Below, piece after piece: positions 19,501-28,900 of a stretch of DNA of 64,000 nucleotides. The stretch covers positions 53,979 through 117,978 of the forward strand of contig NZ_JAIEPC010000033.1 of assembly GCF_019749955.1 (NCBI RefSeq). Reading direction: 5' to 3'. The notes under the pieces are model-generated. The model made no database searches. It had not been told where the DNA came from and saw only the letters and a program-made list of their open reading frames with translations. The position numbers and the translations under genes were made by a program. Source of the DNA: Sphingomonas sp. Its GTDB lineage: Bacteria > Pseudomonadota > Alphaproteobacteria > Sphingomonadales > Sphingomonadaceae. Numbering within the stretch: the stretch's first letter is position 1; each line of letters opens with the position of its first letter.

Positions 19501-19786
19501 AGGTCACCGTAATCGCGATCGCGCCGTCGCCGGTTGATGACGACGACATATAGATCATGTGTTCGACGCCGTTGATCGATTCCTCGAGCGGGGCGGCGAC
19601 CGTTTCGGCGAGCGTTTCGGCGGTGGCACCCGGATAACTGGCGCTCACCACCACGGTCGGCGGCGCGATTTCGGGATATTGCGCAACGGGCAGGCCGGGA
19701 TAGGCGACCAGCCCGAACACCACGATCAGGATCGACAACACAGCCGCGAAGATCGGCCGGTCGATGAAGAAATGCGGAAAGCGCAT
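16592..19786 (-). CDS. RND multidrug efflux pump, HAE1/AcrB family
   Basis: 1064 residues, normal for the HAE1 family, with 12 membrane helices and two large periplasmic loops. It begins MRFPHFFIDRPIFAAVLSIL. The proton-relay aspartate pair is present in GIVVDDAIVVVENIERLM near residue 410, and TM10-11 contains LVVLIGLAAKNAILIVEFA. It begins one base after the adaptor stop, so it is in one operon with the adaptor and outer-membrane factor. Proton-driven export of hydrophobic or amphipathic compounds is expected from the family. Confidence 0.97.
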   Translation of the reverse strand: MRFPHFFIDRPIFAAVLSILIVVFGLVAYPGLPVAQYPEIAPPTVVVSASYPGATAETLAETVAAPLEESINGVEHMIYMSSSSTGDGAIAITVTFKQGTNVDQAQVLVQNRVSSAEPRLPEEVRQIGVTVRKNSPDILMCATLFSPDKSLSRQYISNYATTQIIDRLTRIQGVGGARIFGARDYNMRVWIDPDLAAARNLTVDEITGAVRNQNAQVAVGSIGAPPFNRGGTAFQLGIQTEGRLTSPEQFGEIIIKRDDQGRLTRLRDVARIELGAQDYGINPFFSNQPTTTVCITQLPGSNALTTAKSVRDEIASSAKSFPPGMTYAIPYNPTEYISASIEEVQRTLFEALILVALVVLLFLQSWRAALIPIIAIPVSLIGSFAVLAAFGFSINNLSLFGMVLAIGIVVDDAIVVVENIERLMAEKGLTPLAAAHETMDEVSGALIAIALVLCGVFIPTSFIPGISGQFYRQFALTIVSATAISAFVSLTLSPALAALVLKPKPHGDAAPPPAPGVRGWGTRFARGFNRAFDALADRYGKFTARAIRALGLIVIVYAVLIGLTGWRFTATPTGFIPAQDQGYLIVAAQLPPGSSLQRTTDVLQRAQAIALKNPAAIGTVAFAGLDGATFSNAPNAAAMFIPLKPHDQRKGADAVANELRQAMGSITDGVLLVIPPPPVRGIGTGGGWKMLIEDRQNQGYAALEGAAFAMMMKANQTPGIASTFTTFNVRTPRLYADIDRPRAEQLGVPVQNIFRTLGTYLGSSYINDFNFLGRTYRVTAQADAPYRDDIADIGKLKTRSASGAMVPLDAVLTLKNDSGPYRVVRYNLYPSAELQGDTAPGFSSGQSLKTMAKLADETLPAGMKFEWTELAFEQQQAGNTGALVFGLAVLFVFLLLAANYESLVLPFAVILIVPMCLLAAIVGVNLMGMDNNILTQIGLVVLIGLAAKNAILIVEFAKANEDAGMELREAARHAAAQRLRPIIMTSIAFILGTLPLVIGTGPGAEMRRALGVAVFFGMIGVTTFGLLFTPSFYVISRKLGDHASRYLRRKPATPPADPAPEALP

Positions 19787-19787
19787 C

Positions 19788-20990
19788 CTACTTGGCTTGC
19801 GCTTCGGCGGCGGGCGGTGTCGAAAGGGGCGCCGAGACGGGCGCGGTATTGGCGGCGCGGGGCTTGAGCACCGTCATCGTCGCCTTCACCGGCATACCCG
19901 GCTGGAGTCGTGTCAGGCCATTGATGACGACATGGTCGGTCGGGGCAATCCCTTCCTTGACGACGCGCAGACCCTCGACCGGGGGGCCAGTGACGACGGG
20001 GCGGGGGCTGGCCTTCCCGTCCTTGCCAACGACATAGACGAGCTTGCGGGTCTGATCGGTGATGATCGCTTCATCCGGGACAAGCAGTGCGCGATAGGTG
20101 CCCGAGCCGAGGAGCCGCGCGCGACCGAACAGCCCCGGCGTCAGAAAGCCATCGGGATTGGCGACGACGGCATGCGCGCGGATCGTGCCCGAATTGGCGT
20201 CGATCGCATTGTCGACGAACTGCATCCGCCCATGCCAGCGATAGCCGCTTTCGTCGGCGAGCTGGATTTCGATCGGATTGGGCGTGTTGCGCGACGATCC
20301 GCGCGAGCCATCCTTATCCTGGCGCAGATATTTCAGATAAAAACTCTCGGCGCCCTCGAACGAGAACCAGATCGGATCGGTCGACACGACGCGCGTCAGC
20401 ACCGTCGTCCCCTCGGCGACGAGATTGCCGCGGCTGACCTTGCGGTCCGAAATCCGCCCGGTGATTGGCGAATGCACCGTGGTGAAGCCCAGATTGAGCG
20501 CGGCGGTCGACGCCTGCGCTTGTCCGGCGGCGACATCGGCGCTGGCAGTGCGCACCACCGCCAGTTTCTGCTCATATTCCTCTTTGGAAATCGCCTGCGC
20601 GTCGAGCAATGTCTTGGCGCGCGCGAGTTCGGTCTGGGCATTGGCGAGCGTCGCACGCGCCTTTTCGGTCTGGGCGCGCGCTTGGGCAAGCACCGCGCGA
20701 TAAGGGCGCGGATCGATCACGAACAGCGGCTGGCCCTGGCGCACGAGCTGCCCATCGGTGAACAGCACACGGTCGATCGCACCCGACACGCGCGGGCGCA
20801 GCTCGACATCCTGAATCGCTTCGAAGCGACCGATATACTCGTCCCAATCGACGATTTCGCGCTTCAGTGGCGTGGCGACGGTGACCTGCGTCGGTGGCGG
20901 CGGCGGCGGGGGCGTGCCGTTCGAGCAGGACGCCAGCGCGCTGCCCATCATGGCCGCCACGATACCACCGCGAATCATCCGAGTGCGCAT
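19788..20990 (-). CDS. RND efflux periplasmic adaptor (membrane fusion protein)
   Basis: 400 residues. N-terminal signal with lipobox ALASCSNG, then a proline-rich linker (TPPPPPPPTQ), the first barrel strand (VATPLKREIVDWDEYIGRF), the biotinyl-lipoyl half (VSGAIDRVLFTDGQLVRQGQPLF), a coiled hairpin (residues about 100-160) and the return half (TVHSPITGRISDRKVSRGN). The start at 20990 has AGGGG 8 bases upstream; the frame is open to 21062 without support. The gene leads the efflux operon; 156 bases separate it from the accA stop upstream. No regulator gene lies next to the operon. Confidence 0.95.
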   Translation of the reverse strand: MRTRMIRGGIVAAMMGSALASCSNGTPPPPPPPTQVTVATPLKREIVDWDEYIGRFEAIQDVELRPRVSGAIDRVLFTDGQLVRQGQPLFVIDPRPYRAVLAQARAQTEKARATLANAQTELARAKTLLDAQAISKEEYEQKLAVVRTASADVAAGQAQASTAALNLGFTTVHSPITGRISDRKVSRGNLVAEGTTVLTRVVSTDPIWFSFEGAESFYLKYLRQDKDGSRGSSRNTPNPIEIQLADESGYRWHGRMQFVDNAIDANSGTIRAHAVVANPDGFLTPGLFGRARLLGSGTYRALLVPDEAIITDQTRKLVYVVGKDGKASPRPVVTGPPVEGLRVVKEGIAPTDHVVINGLTRLQPGMPVKATMTVLKPRAANTAPVSAPLSTPPAAEAQAK

Positions 20991-21146
20991 TGCCTGATCC
21001 CCTGTCGCATTGGGCCGTGCCCCGGCCCGTGAACGCGTCGCAGAGATGCTGCACATGCTCACGTTGGTTAAAAGGTGCGGTTTCGTCTCTCGATTTGCAA
21101 GGGTCGCAATGAAAACATTCAGTTACACAAATATTTCGACTGACGG

Positions 21147-22079
21147 TCAGAGCGCGCGACCGAGCCGCAGGAACTTCTCGCGTCGCCCCGCAACCAAGGC
21201 GTCGCGTGATCGCAGCACCAGTGGGGCGAGTTCTTCGGCGATTGCCGTGGCGGTGCGGCGCATCGTGAGCGCGTGGTCGCGGTGCGCGCCGCCGGCGGGT
21301 TCATAGATGATCCGGTCGATCACGCCGAGCCGCAGCAAGTCGGCGGCGGTGATCCGCATCGCTTCGGCGGCCTCCCCCGCATGATCGGCACTGCGCCACA
21401 GGATCGACGCACAGCCTTCGGGCGAAATCACCGAATAGACCGAATGTTCGAACATCAGCACACGGTCGGCGGAGGAGATCGCCACCGCGCCGCCCGATCC
21501 GCCTTCGCCGGTGATAATCGCAATCATCGGCACGCCAAGCGACAGGCACCGCTCGGTCGAGCGCGCGATGGCCTCGGCCTGACCGCGCTCTTCGGCATCG
21601 AGCCCGGGGAAAGCACCGGGGGTGTCGACTAAGGTGATCACGGGCAGCCCGAAGCGGTCGGCCAAATCCATCAGCCGGATCGCCTTGCGGTATCCCTCGG
21701 GCCGCGCCATCCCGAAGTTATGCTTGAGGCGGCTGGTGGTGTCCTCGCCCTTGGCATGGCCGATCACCAGCACCGACCGGCCCTGAAACTTGGCGAGGCC
21801 ACCGATCAGCGCCTGATCATCGGCAAAGGCACGGTCACCGGCGAGCGGCATGAAGTCGGTGAACAGCCCGCCCACGAAATGGCTGAAATGCGGGCGCGCC
21901 GGGTGGCGCGCGACTTGCGCGCGCTGCCACGGGGTCAACTGGCTATAGAGGTGCGCGAGCTGGCGCTGCGCGCGTTCCTCCATCTGCCGCGCTTCATTCT
22001 CATGCGCGCCGTCGCGCCGCAGTTGGACGGCGTTCTTGTCGAGCAGCTCGATCGCTTTTTCGAAGGGCAGATAGTGCAT
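21147..22079 (-). CDS. accA: Acetyl-CoA carboxylase carboxyltransferase alpha subunit, mcr-linked
   Basis: 310 residues of the AccA family. It shows [49 protein letters not shown] and [12 protein letters not shown]. It transfers the carboxyl group from carboxybiotin to acetyl-CoA together with AccD, which is not in this window. ATG at 22079 has GGAAG 5 bases upstream and lies 11 bases after the malonyl-CoA reductase stop, so it is cotranscribed with mcr. The product, malonyl-CoA, is the substrate of Mcr. It is probably a second, pathway-dedicated copy; that needs the rest of the genome. Confidence 0.93.
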   Translation of the reverse strand: MHYLPFEKAIELLDKNAVQLRRDGAHENEARQMEERAQRQLAHLYSQLTPWQRAQVARHPARPHFSHFVGGLFTDFMPLAGDRAFADDQALIGGLAKFQGRSVLVIGHAKGEDTTSRLKHNFGMARPEGYRKAIRLMDLADRFGLPVITLVDTPGAFPGLDAEERGQAEAIARSTERCLSLGVPMIAIITGEGGSGGAVAISSADRVLMFEHSVYSVISPEGCASILWRSADHAGEAAEAMRITAADLLRLGVIDRIIYEPAGGAHRDHALTMRRTATAIAEELAPLVLRSRDALVAGRREKFLRLGRAL

Positions 22080-22090
22080 GCGCGCTTCCG

Positions 22091-25000
22091 TCAGACCGTC
22101 ATCGCCATGCCGCGATAGATGCGCGCACGGTAGCGCGAATCCTCGGCATCGGGCAGCGGCGCCCCGAGCAACAGCACCGCACGGGCAAAGCGCTTCACTT
22201 CTTCGAGATGCTCGTCGAGATCGCGCGGCTCCTCCGACTGGACGCGGCGGGTGAGGTTGACCTGATTGACCGGCACGTCGTGCACCAGTCGCTCATTCTC
22301 GACCGCGAGCGTCGCGGTGAAGGCATGCAAGGTCGTCTTGATGAAATTGGCGAGTGCGAAGGCCGGACTCTTGTCGCCCATTGCGACATCGGGCGAGGCC
22401 AGCACGAGCTGGCAATCATCATAAAGCGAGGCCTTGCGCGCGACGCGGAAGTGGTTGGTCAGATTGTCGGCGACCAACTGCCGGAAAGCGTCGGGCGTCA
22501 GCGGCGCGTCGAGCTCGAACAGCCGCTGCGGCAACGGTTCGAACGGCGTCGACAGGATCGTCGTCGGGCGGCCCCAGTGCAGCAGCGCGGCATTCATCGC
22601 GCCTTCGATGCCGCTTTCGGCAACGATCGACGGCAGATCGGCATCGGGCAGATCGGCCAGCTCGGTCTTGAGCGCGGCATAGCCTTCCGCCGTCTTGGTG
22701 ATCAGCACCACGCGCGCAACATGGCAGTCATTGACGAAGGCGCGCACCGTTTCGGCGATGTAATCGACCAGATGCTCGCCGATGATCCACACGGTCTTGC
22801 CGCGCATCGCCTCGAGCCGTTCGGCCTTCGGGCTGCCGAACAGCTCGCGCTCGGTGGTCGAACGTTCGACGCTCAGGCCACCCGAGGGCATGAAAGTTTC
22901 GCCCGAGACGGCGCGGTCGGCGAGGAAAAACACGGTCGCCTGCGCGACATCGGTTTCGGTCGGCATCTTGCCGAGGTGGAGCTTCGACAGCACCCCGCCG
23001 CCGACCTTCTTGGCTTCGATCGCGATCCTGTCGGCGGGCAGGAAGGGCTTGTCGGCGGGCGGCGAGCGCAGCAGCCAGTTGCTGTTGGCTTCCTCCGTGT
23101 CGGGCCGATCGGCCCAGCCCGGCGAATCGAGGAAATAGCCGCCCTTGCGCAACCGCGAGACGAGCGCGGCTGCAATCGGCGGGGTCAACAGATACTGGTC
23201 CCAGGTGCAAACGCCGTCGCCTTCGCGCGCGCAGGCAAGCGCCAGATCGCGGATTTCGCGCGGGTTGTTGGTGTCGTGCGACATCCGCACGGTGTCGTTG
23301 CGGGCAAGCCGGGTGAGCAAAGCCTCGACACGCACCCCGCGCCGCAAGGCCTTGACCGACGCCGCGTGGATGGCGTTCAGCCGCTTGTTTTCGAGGATCA
23401 GCTTGCCGCGCCGCTCGAACAGCCCGGGCTTGCCGCCCGTGCCCGCCAGCCGGTCGCCGTCGACCGGGCCGGGCGCAATCGCGTTGAACTGGACTTCGGG
23501 GCCAAGGTAGCGCGCCATGCTCTCGACCATCGCGCGTTGGCCCGATTTTGACACGGCATAATCGGCGCGATTGGGATAGGCGACCGCGAGATATTTCTCA
23601 CCGCCGAAATAGGACGAGACGTTGAGGATATAGCCCGAACCCTGCGCCTTCATCAGCGGCACGACATGGTGCATCAGGAAATAATTCGACACCAGATTGG
23701 CATCGAGCGTGTAGTTCCATGCATCGACGCTCATGTCGACGACCATGTCCTCGGCGCCCGCGACACCGGCATTGTTGATCAGATAGTCGATCCGGCCAAA
23801 GGCTTTGAGCGTCGCGTCGACCGCCCCTTTGAGCGACTCGAAATTGCTGACATCGACATTGGCGAGTGTCTGCACCCGGCGTTCGACCCCGGCAAAGCCG
23901 ATGTCTTCGAGCTCGGATACGATCCGCGCGCGGGCCACTGCGAGTTCGCTGTCGCGGCGTGCGACCATCATCACCTTGGCGCCTGCAAGCGCCAGCAACC
24001 GCGCGACTTGCCCGCCGATCCCGGCCGAGCCGCCGGTGATCAGTGCAACCTTGCCGAGGTGCAAGCCGGTGATGTTCTCGCTGAACCCCGGCATCGCCTT
24101 GCGCGATCCGGTCGCGTCGCCGATGCTGGCGGGCACATAGAGCGTGACTTCGCGGATCTTGCTTTCCTTGAGCAAAATGCGCGCGGCATGCCCGGCGGTG
24201 AAGCGCGTATTCTCGGCTTCGGCATTGGTGAAGCGCACGATCTGATTGCCCCATTCGGCCTGCCGACGGCGGCCGTGCGCGACATCGATCTCCGATTCGT
24301 CGCGCCAGATGCGGATGAGCTGTTCTACGCTCGCGCGCAGCATCTGCGCATAGACATCGCCCTTGCCGTCGCTCGGGTTGGTGAGGAAGACGAAGCGCGG
24401 CTCCTGCAGCAGATTGTCGTGCCGCTTCCAGTAACGGCTGAGCGTGCGGGCGAGCGCGATGCTGCCTGCGAGTTCGACGTCCATGAAGCTCACAACATCC
24501 TCGTCGCTGGCATCGACCAGATCGCCGACCAACTCGCCCGGCCCGAGCACCGGCATGAACACCGCCGCCGTGATTGGCGCGTTTTCCTGCGTGTACGCTT
24601 CGAGCGCGGCTTCCATCGCCGCCGGCTCGGTACGGTTGAAGCGGATGATGCTGAGTTTGTCGCCGACATCCTCGGCCTTGGCGCGCGCCTGCGCGATGGC
24701 GACATCGGCTTGCCGCGTCAGCCCGAGCAGCACTTGGGCGCCGCATGCGATCTGGATGCGCGCCATCTCCAGCGCTTCCTCCCAGCCATCGCCCGCCGCG
24801 ATCAGCACCGCGAGCCCCGATCCATCCATCGACCGCATCGTCGGGCGCGACAAATAGGTCGATCGCTCTTCCTTGCGCACCGTCATGCCGTGCGTCACTT
24901 CGAAATCATGGCCGTTGAGCGCGGCCGATTCGTCGCTGCCCAGGAACACGCACGTGGTGGCGATGTCGGCAGGCGTCGGGAAGGTCTTGGCCTTGGCATT

Positions 25001-25774
25001 GCCGCCGGTTGCGCGTTCGAGCGACATCATGTCGAAGAATTGCGTCGCGGTGGTGCCCGCTTCGTCGCCGCGCATCTTGTCCATCGTTGCGAACACGCTG
25101 CGAATGCGCTCGCTTTCAATCGGGCCAGGGAAGACGAGATTGACGCGGATACCGCGTGGCCCGAGTTCCAGCGACAATTCGCGCGAAAAGGCATTCATCG
25201 CGGCCTTGGGCACGACATAGGCGGTGCGGGCATAATAAGGCGTGCGCGAGAAGATCGTCGACACGTTGATGATCGACCCGCCCTCACCCATCGCCGAGGC
25301 GGCGGCGCGCGACACATTCCACGCGACGCCGAAGATGTTGCGGATCGCATCGCCCACGGTCTCGCTATCGGTCGAGCCTGCTGTTTGGAGCGCGGCGAGT
25401 TCGTCCGCCGTGACGGGGAGCTGCTCAAGTGGTGCTTTCGGCCCCGCCGATCCGGCATTGTTGACCAGAATGTCGATGCGCCCGAAGCGCTTGACGATAT
25501 CGGCAATGCCCGCGCGCACCGACTCCGGATCGCCGCCGTCGAGCGCCACCGTCGCCAGCCGTTCGGGCGCAACACCGGTTTCGGCGCGAATCGCTTCTGC
25601 CGCCGCATCGGTGCGGGCAGGCGTGCGCCCGGTCATCACCACCGTCGCGCCCTCGGCCAGATAATGGCGCACGATATGCCCGCCGAGGTTACCGGCAGCA
25701 CCCGTTATGACGGCGATCTTGCCTGCCAGCCGACCGGTGGTCGCAGGGGTCGATGGGGTCGGTGCCTTGGCCAT
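22091..25774 (-). CDS. mcr: Bifunctional malonyl-CoA reductase
   Basis: 1227 residues, colinear with the Chloroflexus aurantiacus enzyme (about 1219). It reduces malonyl-CoA to 3-hydroxypropionate with two NADPH via malonate semialdehyde. It consists of two SDR halves. The N-terminal half (about 1-555) starts [18 protein letters not shown] and has the Tyr-Lys pair in AYVVPKAAM near 190. The C-terminal half has [17 protein letters not shown] near 580 and [13 protein letters not shown] near 743, with [13 protein letters not shown] and [18 protein letters not shown]. In Chloroflexus the C half makes the semialdehyde and the N half reduces it. ATG at 25774 has GGAGAG 5-6 bases upstream. No residue of the visible catalytic motifs is missing. 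Confidence 0.96.
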   Translation of the reverse strand: MAKAPTPSTPATTGRLAGKIAVITGAAGNLGGHIVRHYLAEGATVVMTGRTPARTDAAAEAIRAETGVAPERLATVALDGGDPESVRAGIADIVKRFGRIDILVNNAGSAGPKAPLEQLPVTADELAALQTAGSTDSETVGDAIRNIFGVAWNVSRAAASAMGEGGSIINVSTIFSRTPYYARTAYVVPKAAMNAFSRELSLELGPRGIRVNLVFPGPIESERIRSVFATMDKMRGDEAGTTATQFFDMMSLERATGGNAKAKTFPTPADIATTCVFLGSDESAALNGHDFEVTHGMTVRKEERSTYLSRPTMRSMDGSGLAVLIAAGDGWEEALEMARIQIACGAQVLLGLTRQADVAIAQARAKAEDVGDKLSIIRFNRTEPAAMEAALEAYTQENAPITAAVFMPVLGPGELVGDLVDASDEDVVSFMDVELAGSIALARTLSRYWKRHDNLLQEPRFVFLTNPSDGKGDVYAQMLRASVEQLIRIWRDESEIDVAHGRRRQAEWGNQIVRFTNAEAENTRFTAGHAARILLKESKIREVTLYVPASIGDATGSRKAMPGFSENITGLHLGKVALITGGSAGIGGQVARLLALAGAKVMMVARRDSELAVARARIVSELEDIGFAGVERRVQTLANVDVSNFESLKGAVDATLKAFGRIDYLINNAGVAGAEDMVVDMSVDAWNYTLDANLVSNYFLMHHVVPLMKAQGSGYILNVSSYFGGEKYLAVAYPNRADYAVSKSGQRAMVESMARYLGPEVQFNAIAPGPVDGDRLAGTGGKPGLFERRGKLILENKRLNAIHAASVKALRRGVRVEALLTRLARNDTVRMSHDTNNPREIRDLALACAREGDGVCTWDQYLLTPPIAAALVSRLRKGGYFLDSPGWADRPDTEEANSNWLLRSPPADKPFLPADRIAIEAKKVGGGVLSKLHLGKMPTETDVAQATVFFLADRAVSGETFMPSGGLSVERSTTERELFGSPKAERLEAMRGKTVWIIGEHLVDYIAETVRAFVNDCHVARVVLITKTAEGYAALKTELADLPDADLPSIVAESGIEGAMNAALLHWGRPTTILSTPFEPLPQRLFELDAPLTPDAFRQLVADNLTNHFRVARKASLYDDCQLVLASPDVAMGDKSPAFALANFIKTTLHAFTATLAVENERLVHDVPVNQVNLTRRVQSEEPRDLDEHLEEVKRFARAVLLLGAPLPDAEDSRYRARIYRGMAMTV

Positions 25775-25907
25775 GTCACTCTCCAGTATAGCTTGAGGCG
25801 CTCAACGCCCGCTGCAACTTGATGTCTTTCCGAGCCTGGGGAGGGCTTGTCGTGTCTATCGCGGGTCGGGGCTGAACTGCAACGCTGCACAGCTCGCTCG
25901 CGTCGCA

Positions 25908-28900
25908 TTACGGGTCAGGCGGCCCCGCTTCCGCCGCTGCCCATGCCTCGAGCAACGCATCGCGGCTGCGCAAGCCGAGTTCGGGCAGCGCATGGTTGAC
26001 GACATAAGTCGCGCCCGCATGCCGGTTTTCCCACATCGACTGATGCGCCTCGGGCAGGCCTTCCCATGGCACCACGCTCGGCTCGGTCACTTCGAGCAGG
26101 CCGGCCGCGATCATGTCGTTCATCCGCGCGACTTCGTAAGCGTTGCACAAATGCGTGCCGAGGATCGACGCGGTCGGCATCAGGATCTTGCGCTGCCGCG
26201 TCCAGACCTGCGGCGCGTAGAAGGTGAAGCGCTGGCCGGTCAGGTCTTCGGCAAACACCACGCGGCCCGTGAACGGCTTCACCAGCGACGTCGAAACGCC
26301 CAGCGTATCCTGGCCTGCGCGCTCGAATATCAGATCGGGGCTGCCGCGCGGGTTGTCGGGCGAACGCAGGATCTTGCCGACGGCCGAGCCGAACGGCTTC
26401 ATCACCCGGTCCTGATAATCGCGCACTGCCGCCTTGAAGACTTCGATGTCGAGCTTCGAATCAGGCAGGCGCGGCATCGTGTCGGGCCAGAGGAAATTCG
26501 CCCCCTCGCGCCGCCGGATTGCCTCCAGACTGACGATGCCTTCGATCGCGTCTTCGAGGCCCAGCGATTGCAGGAATTCGCGCTGGCCGTCGGTGGTGGT
26601 CGCCACCACGCTGCGCGCGTTGAAGCGTCGTGCCGCCTCGATGATCTCGAGCCCCTTCTCGTCGAGCAAGTCGGTCGAGCCCGGGCCGTAATAAATCAGC
26701 ACCGCTTCGCCGCCGCGTAAGCCCGCCTTGCGCAGCATGTCCTCCGGCGACGCCGCCCCGGGCTTGCCCATGAAGCTGAAGTGATAGCCCGACGACGCGC
26801 CGTAGAAGGCGAGCGTCCCGCCTTGCGCCAACAACTGGAAACTGCGCGGGAACGCCGTCTCGCCGGCATGGCTGACGACATAATCGGCGAGATTGCCGCC
26901 GTTGAGCGCCTGATATTCGGCGACCAGCGGCGCGCCCGCCGCTTCCCACGCGCGGGCCTCATCGGCATCCTCGGGCACCACGCTGTAGAGCGCGGCGAAA
27001 CGCGGGTCCTTGCGGTCGATCGCGCCGGTTGCCCCTTGCTGGCCGGTGATGAAGTCGGCGCGCTCGCGGCTCGACACCAGCCCCGTCACTTGCAGGCCCG
27101 TCCGCACCGATGAGCGCAGCGCATCGAGCCCGGTGCCGGTCGCGGCCCCTTCGACGAACAATGTCCGACCCGGCGCGATCTGCAGCGTGGTGAACAAACA
27201 GCGCGCGACGGTGCCGAGATTGAGGACATAGCTGCCCGCCTGTTCGAGCGTCAGATCGGGCGGGATCGCGTGCATCTGCGGCGCTTGCACCGTCAGGAAC
27301 TGCGCATGGCTGCCGGTCTCGGTCTCATAGCCCTGAATCGAGAAATCGGCGTACATCGGGTCGTTGCCGACTTGCGGGGACAGCAGATCATTGGTGCCCG
27401 AATAGACGGTGACGAGATCGCCGACCTTCACCCGCCCCTCGGCCCGCGTCTCGCTGCCGAGTGCCGCGACCAGCGCAATGCCGCCCGATCCGGTGATCTG
27501 GACGTCTTCCTCATGGCTGTCGAACGGCGAGACCGGAATGCCGGTCAGCGCCCAGATGTCGTTGAAGTTGACCTCGCTGGTCAGCATGTAGAGCAGCGCC
27601 TCGTTCGGCGCCGGTTCGGGCACCTTGACGATAAGCTCGCGCTCATGGGTCGCGGGCGGGCCGAAGCGTGGGCTTCCGGTGTCGGGATCGCGCGCGATGC
27701 CGAAGGCGTATTGGAATTCCGGGATTGCGGTGACGCCGGGGTAGAAGGGCGCACCGACCGGGAGCAGCACGCCTGATGCTTCCAGCGCCTTGCCACGCGC
27801 TTCGTGTTCATCGTCCATCCACACGCCGTCGCGGCGCACGGGGAGCGGTGGGCTGACCTTGTCGATGAACTGGCGGATGCCGGTTTTGCCGCCCTCAGGG
27901 TCAACGATCGCATCGGCGAACAGGGCGGCTTCGCGCGCAAGGCCGGCAGCCATGCCTTCAGCAAGGCCCGTGTGCACGGCTTCGATCGCGCGCGCGCCCG
28001 CCGTGCCGCGACCTGCCCAGTCGAGTTGGCGCAGGATGCGCTGAAGGAAGTCGTCCTGCAGCACCGTGTCGAGGTCGATTGCGGCGCGGCTTTCCCAGCG
28101 CTCGGTCTGCGCCTGGCGTGCGGTAAAAGCAGCGCCGAGCGGACTGGCGGCACCGTGCTTCACATATGTCCGCACCGCGGCATGCGCCTGCGCCAGTGCA
28201 TCGCACGCGCCGTCGACCAGTTCGTCGACCACGCCAATGCTCCGCGCTGCCGCTGCGTCGATGCTCCGCCCGCCGAGGATCAGGTCGAGCGCGTCGCGCA
28301 CCCCTTCCGACCCGCGCTTGTCGAGCAGCAGCCGCGGCAGCCGCTGCGTCCCGCCATAGCCCGGCAGCAGCCGCAGACGGATTTCGGGCTGGCCAAAACG
28401 CGCGGTCGGCTCGGCAATGCGGTAATGGCAGGCGAGCGCAAACTCCATCCCGCCGCCGAGTGCCACGCCTTGGACGGCGGCGATGCACGGCTTGCCCATC
28501 GTCTCGATCTTGCGGAACGCGAGCTGGGCATTGTTGGGCAGCACCATCGCTTCGTCCCGGGTGTGGATTTCCTCGAGCATCTGGCGGATATCGGCGCCCG
28601 CCACGAACGAGGCGGTGCCCTGGCCGGTAAAGACCACCGCGACGACATCATCCTTGCGCGACAGATGCTCGACCACGATCACCAGCTCGTCGATCGCGCG
28701 TTCGTTGAGCGCGTTGACCGGCGGATTGGTGACGGTGACGGTTGCAACGCGCTTGCCGGGCGCCACGACATTGTACTGGATCAGGAAATAGCGATAGCGC
28801 TCGAACAGCGATTGCTCTTCGGACAGCTTCTGCTTGCGCTGCCAGATGTCGATCGCGGTCTTGAGTTCGGTGAGCGCTTCGGGATTGCGCAACGTCGTCA

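Noticed and set aside
23666..25822. 718-residue plus-strand open frame opposite mcr
   Set aside because: Same type of antisense shadow; no recognisable motif and incompatible with the intact Mcr.
25878..25889. Short TGCA-N4-TGCA dyad upstream of mcr as an operator shared with pcs
   Set aside because: Arms are only four bases and the pcs upstream region has no copy with the same spacing.
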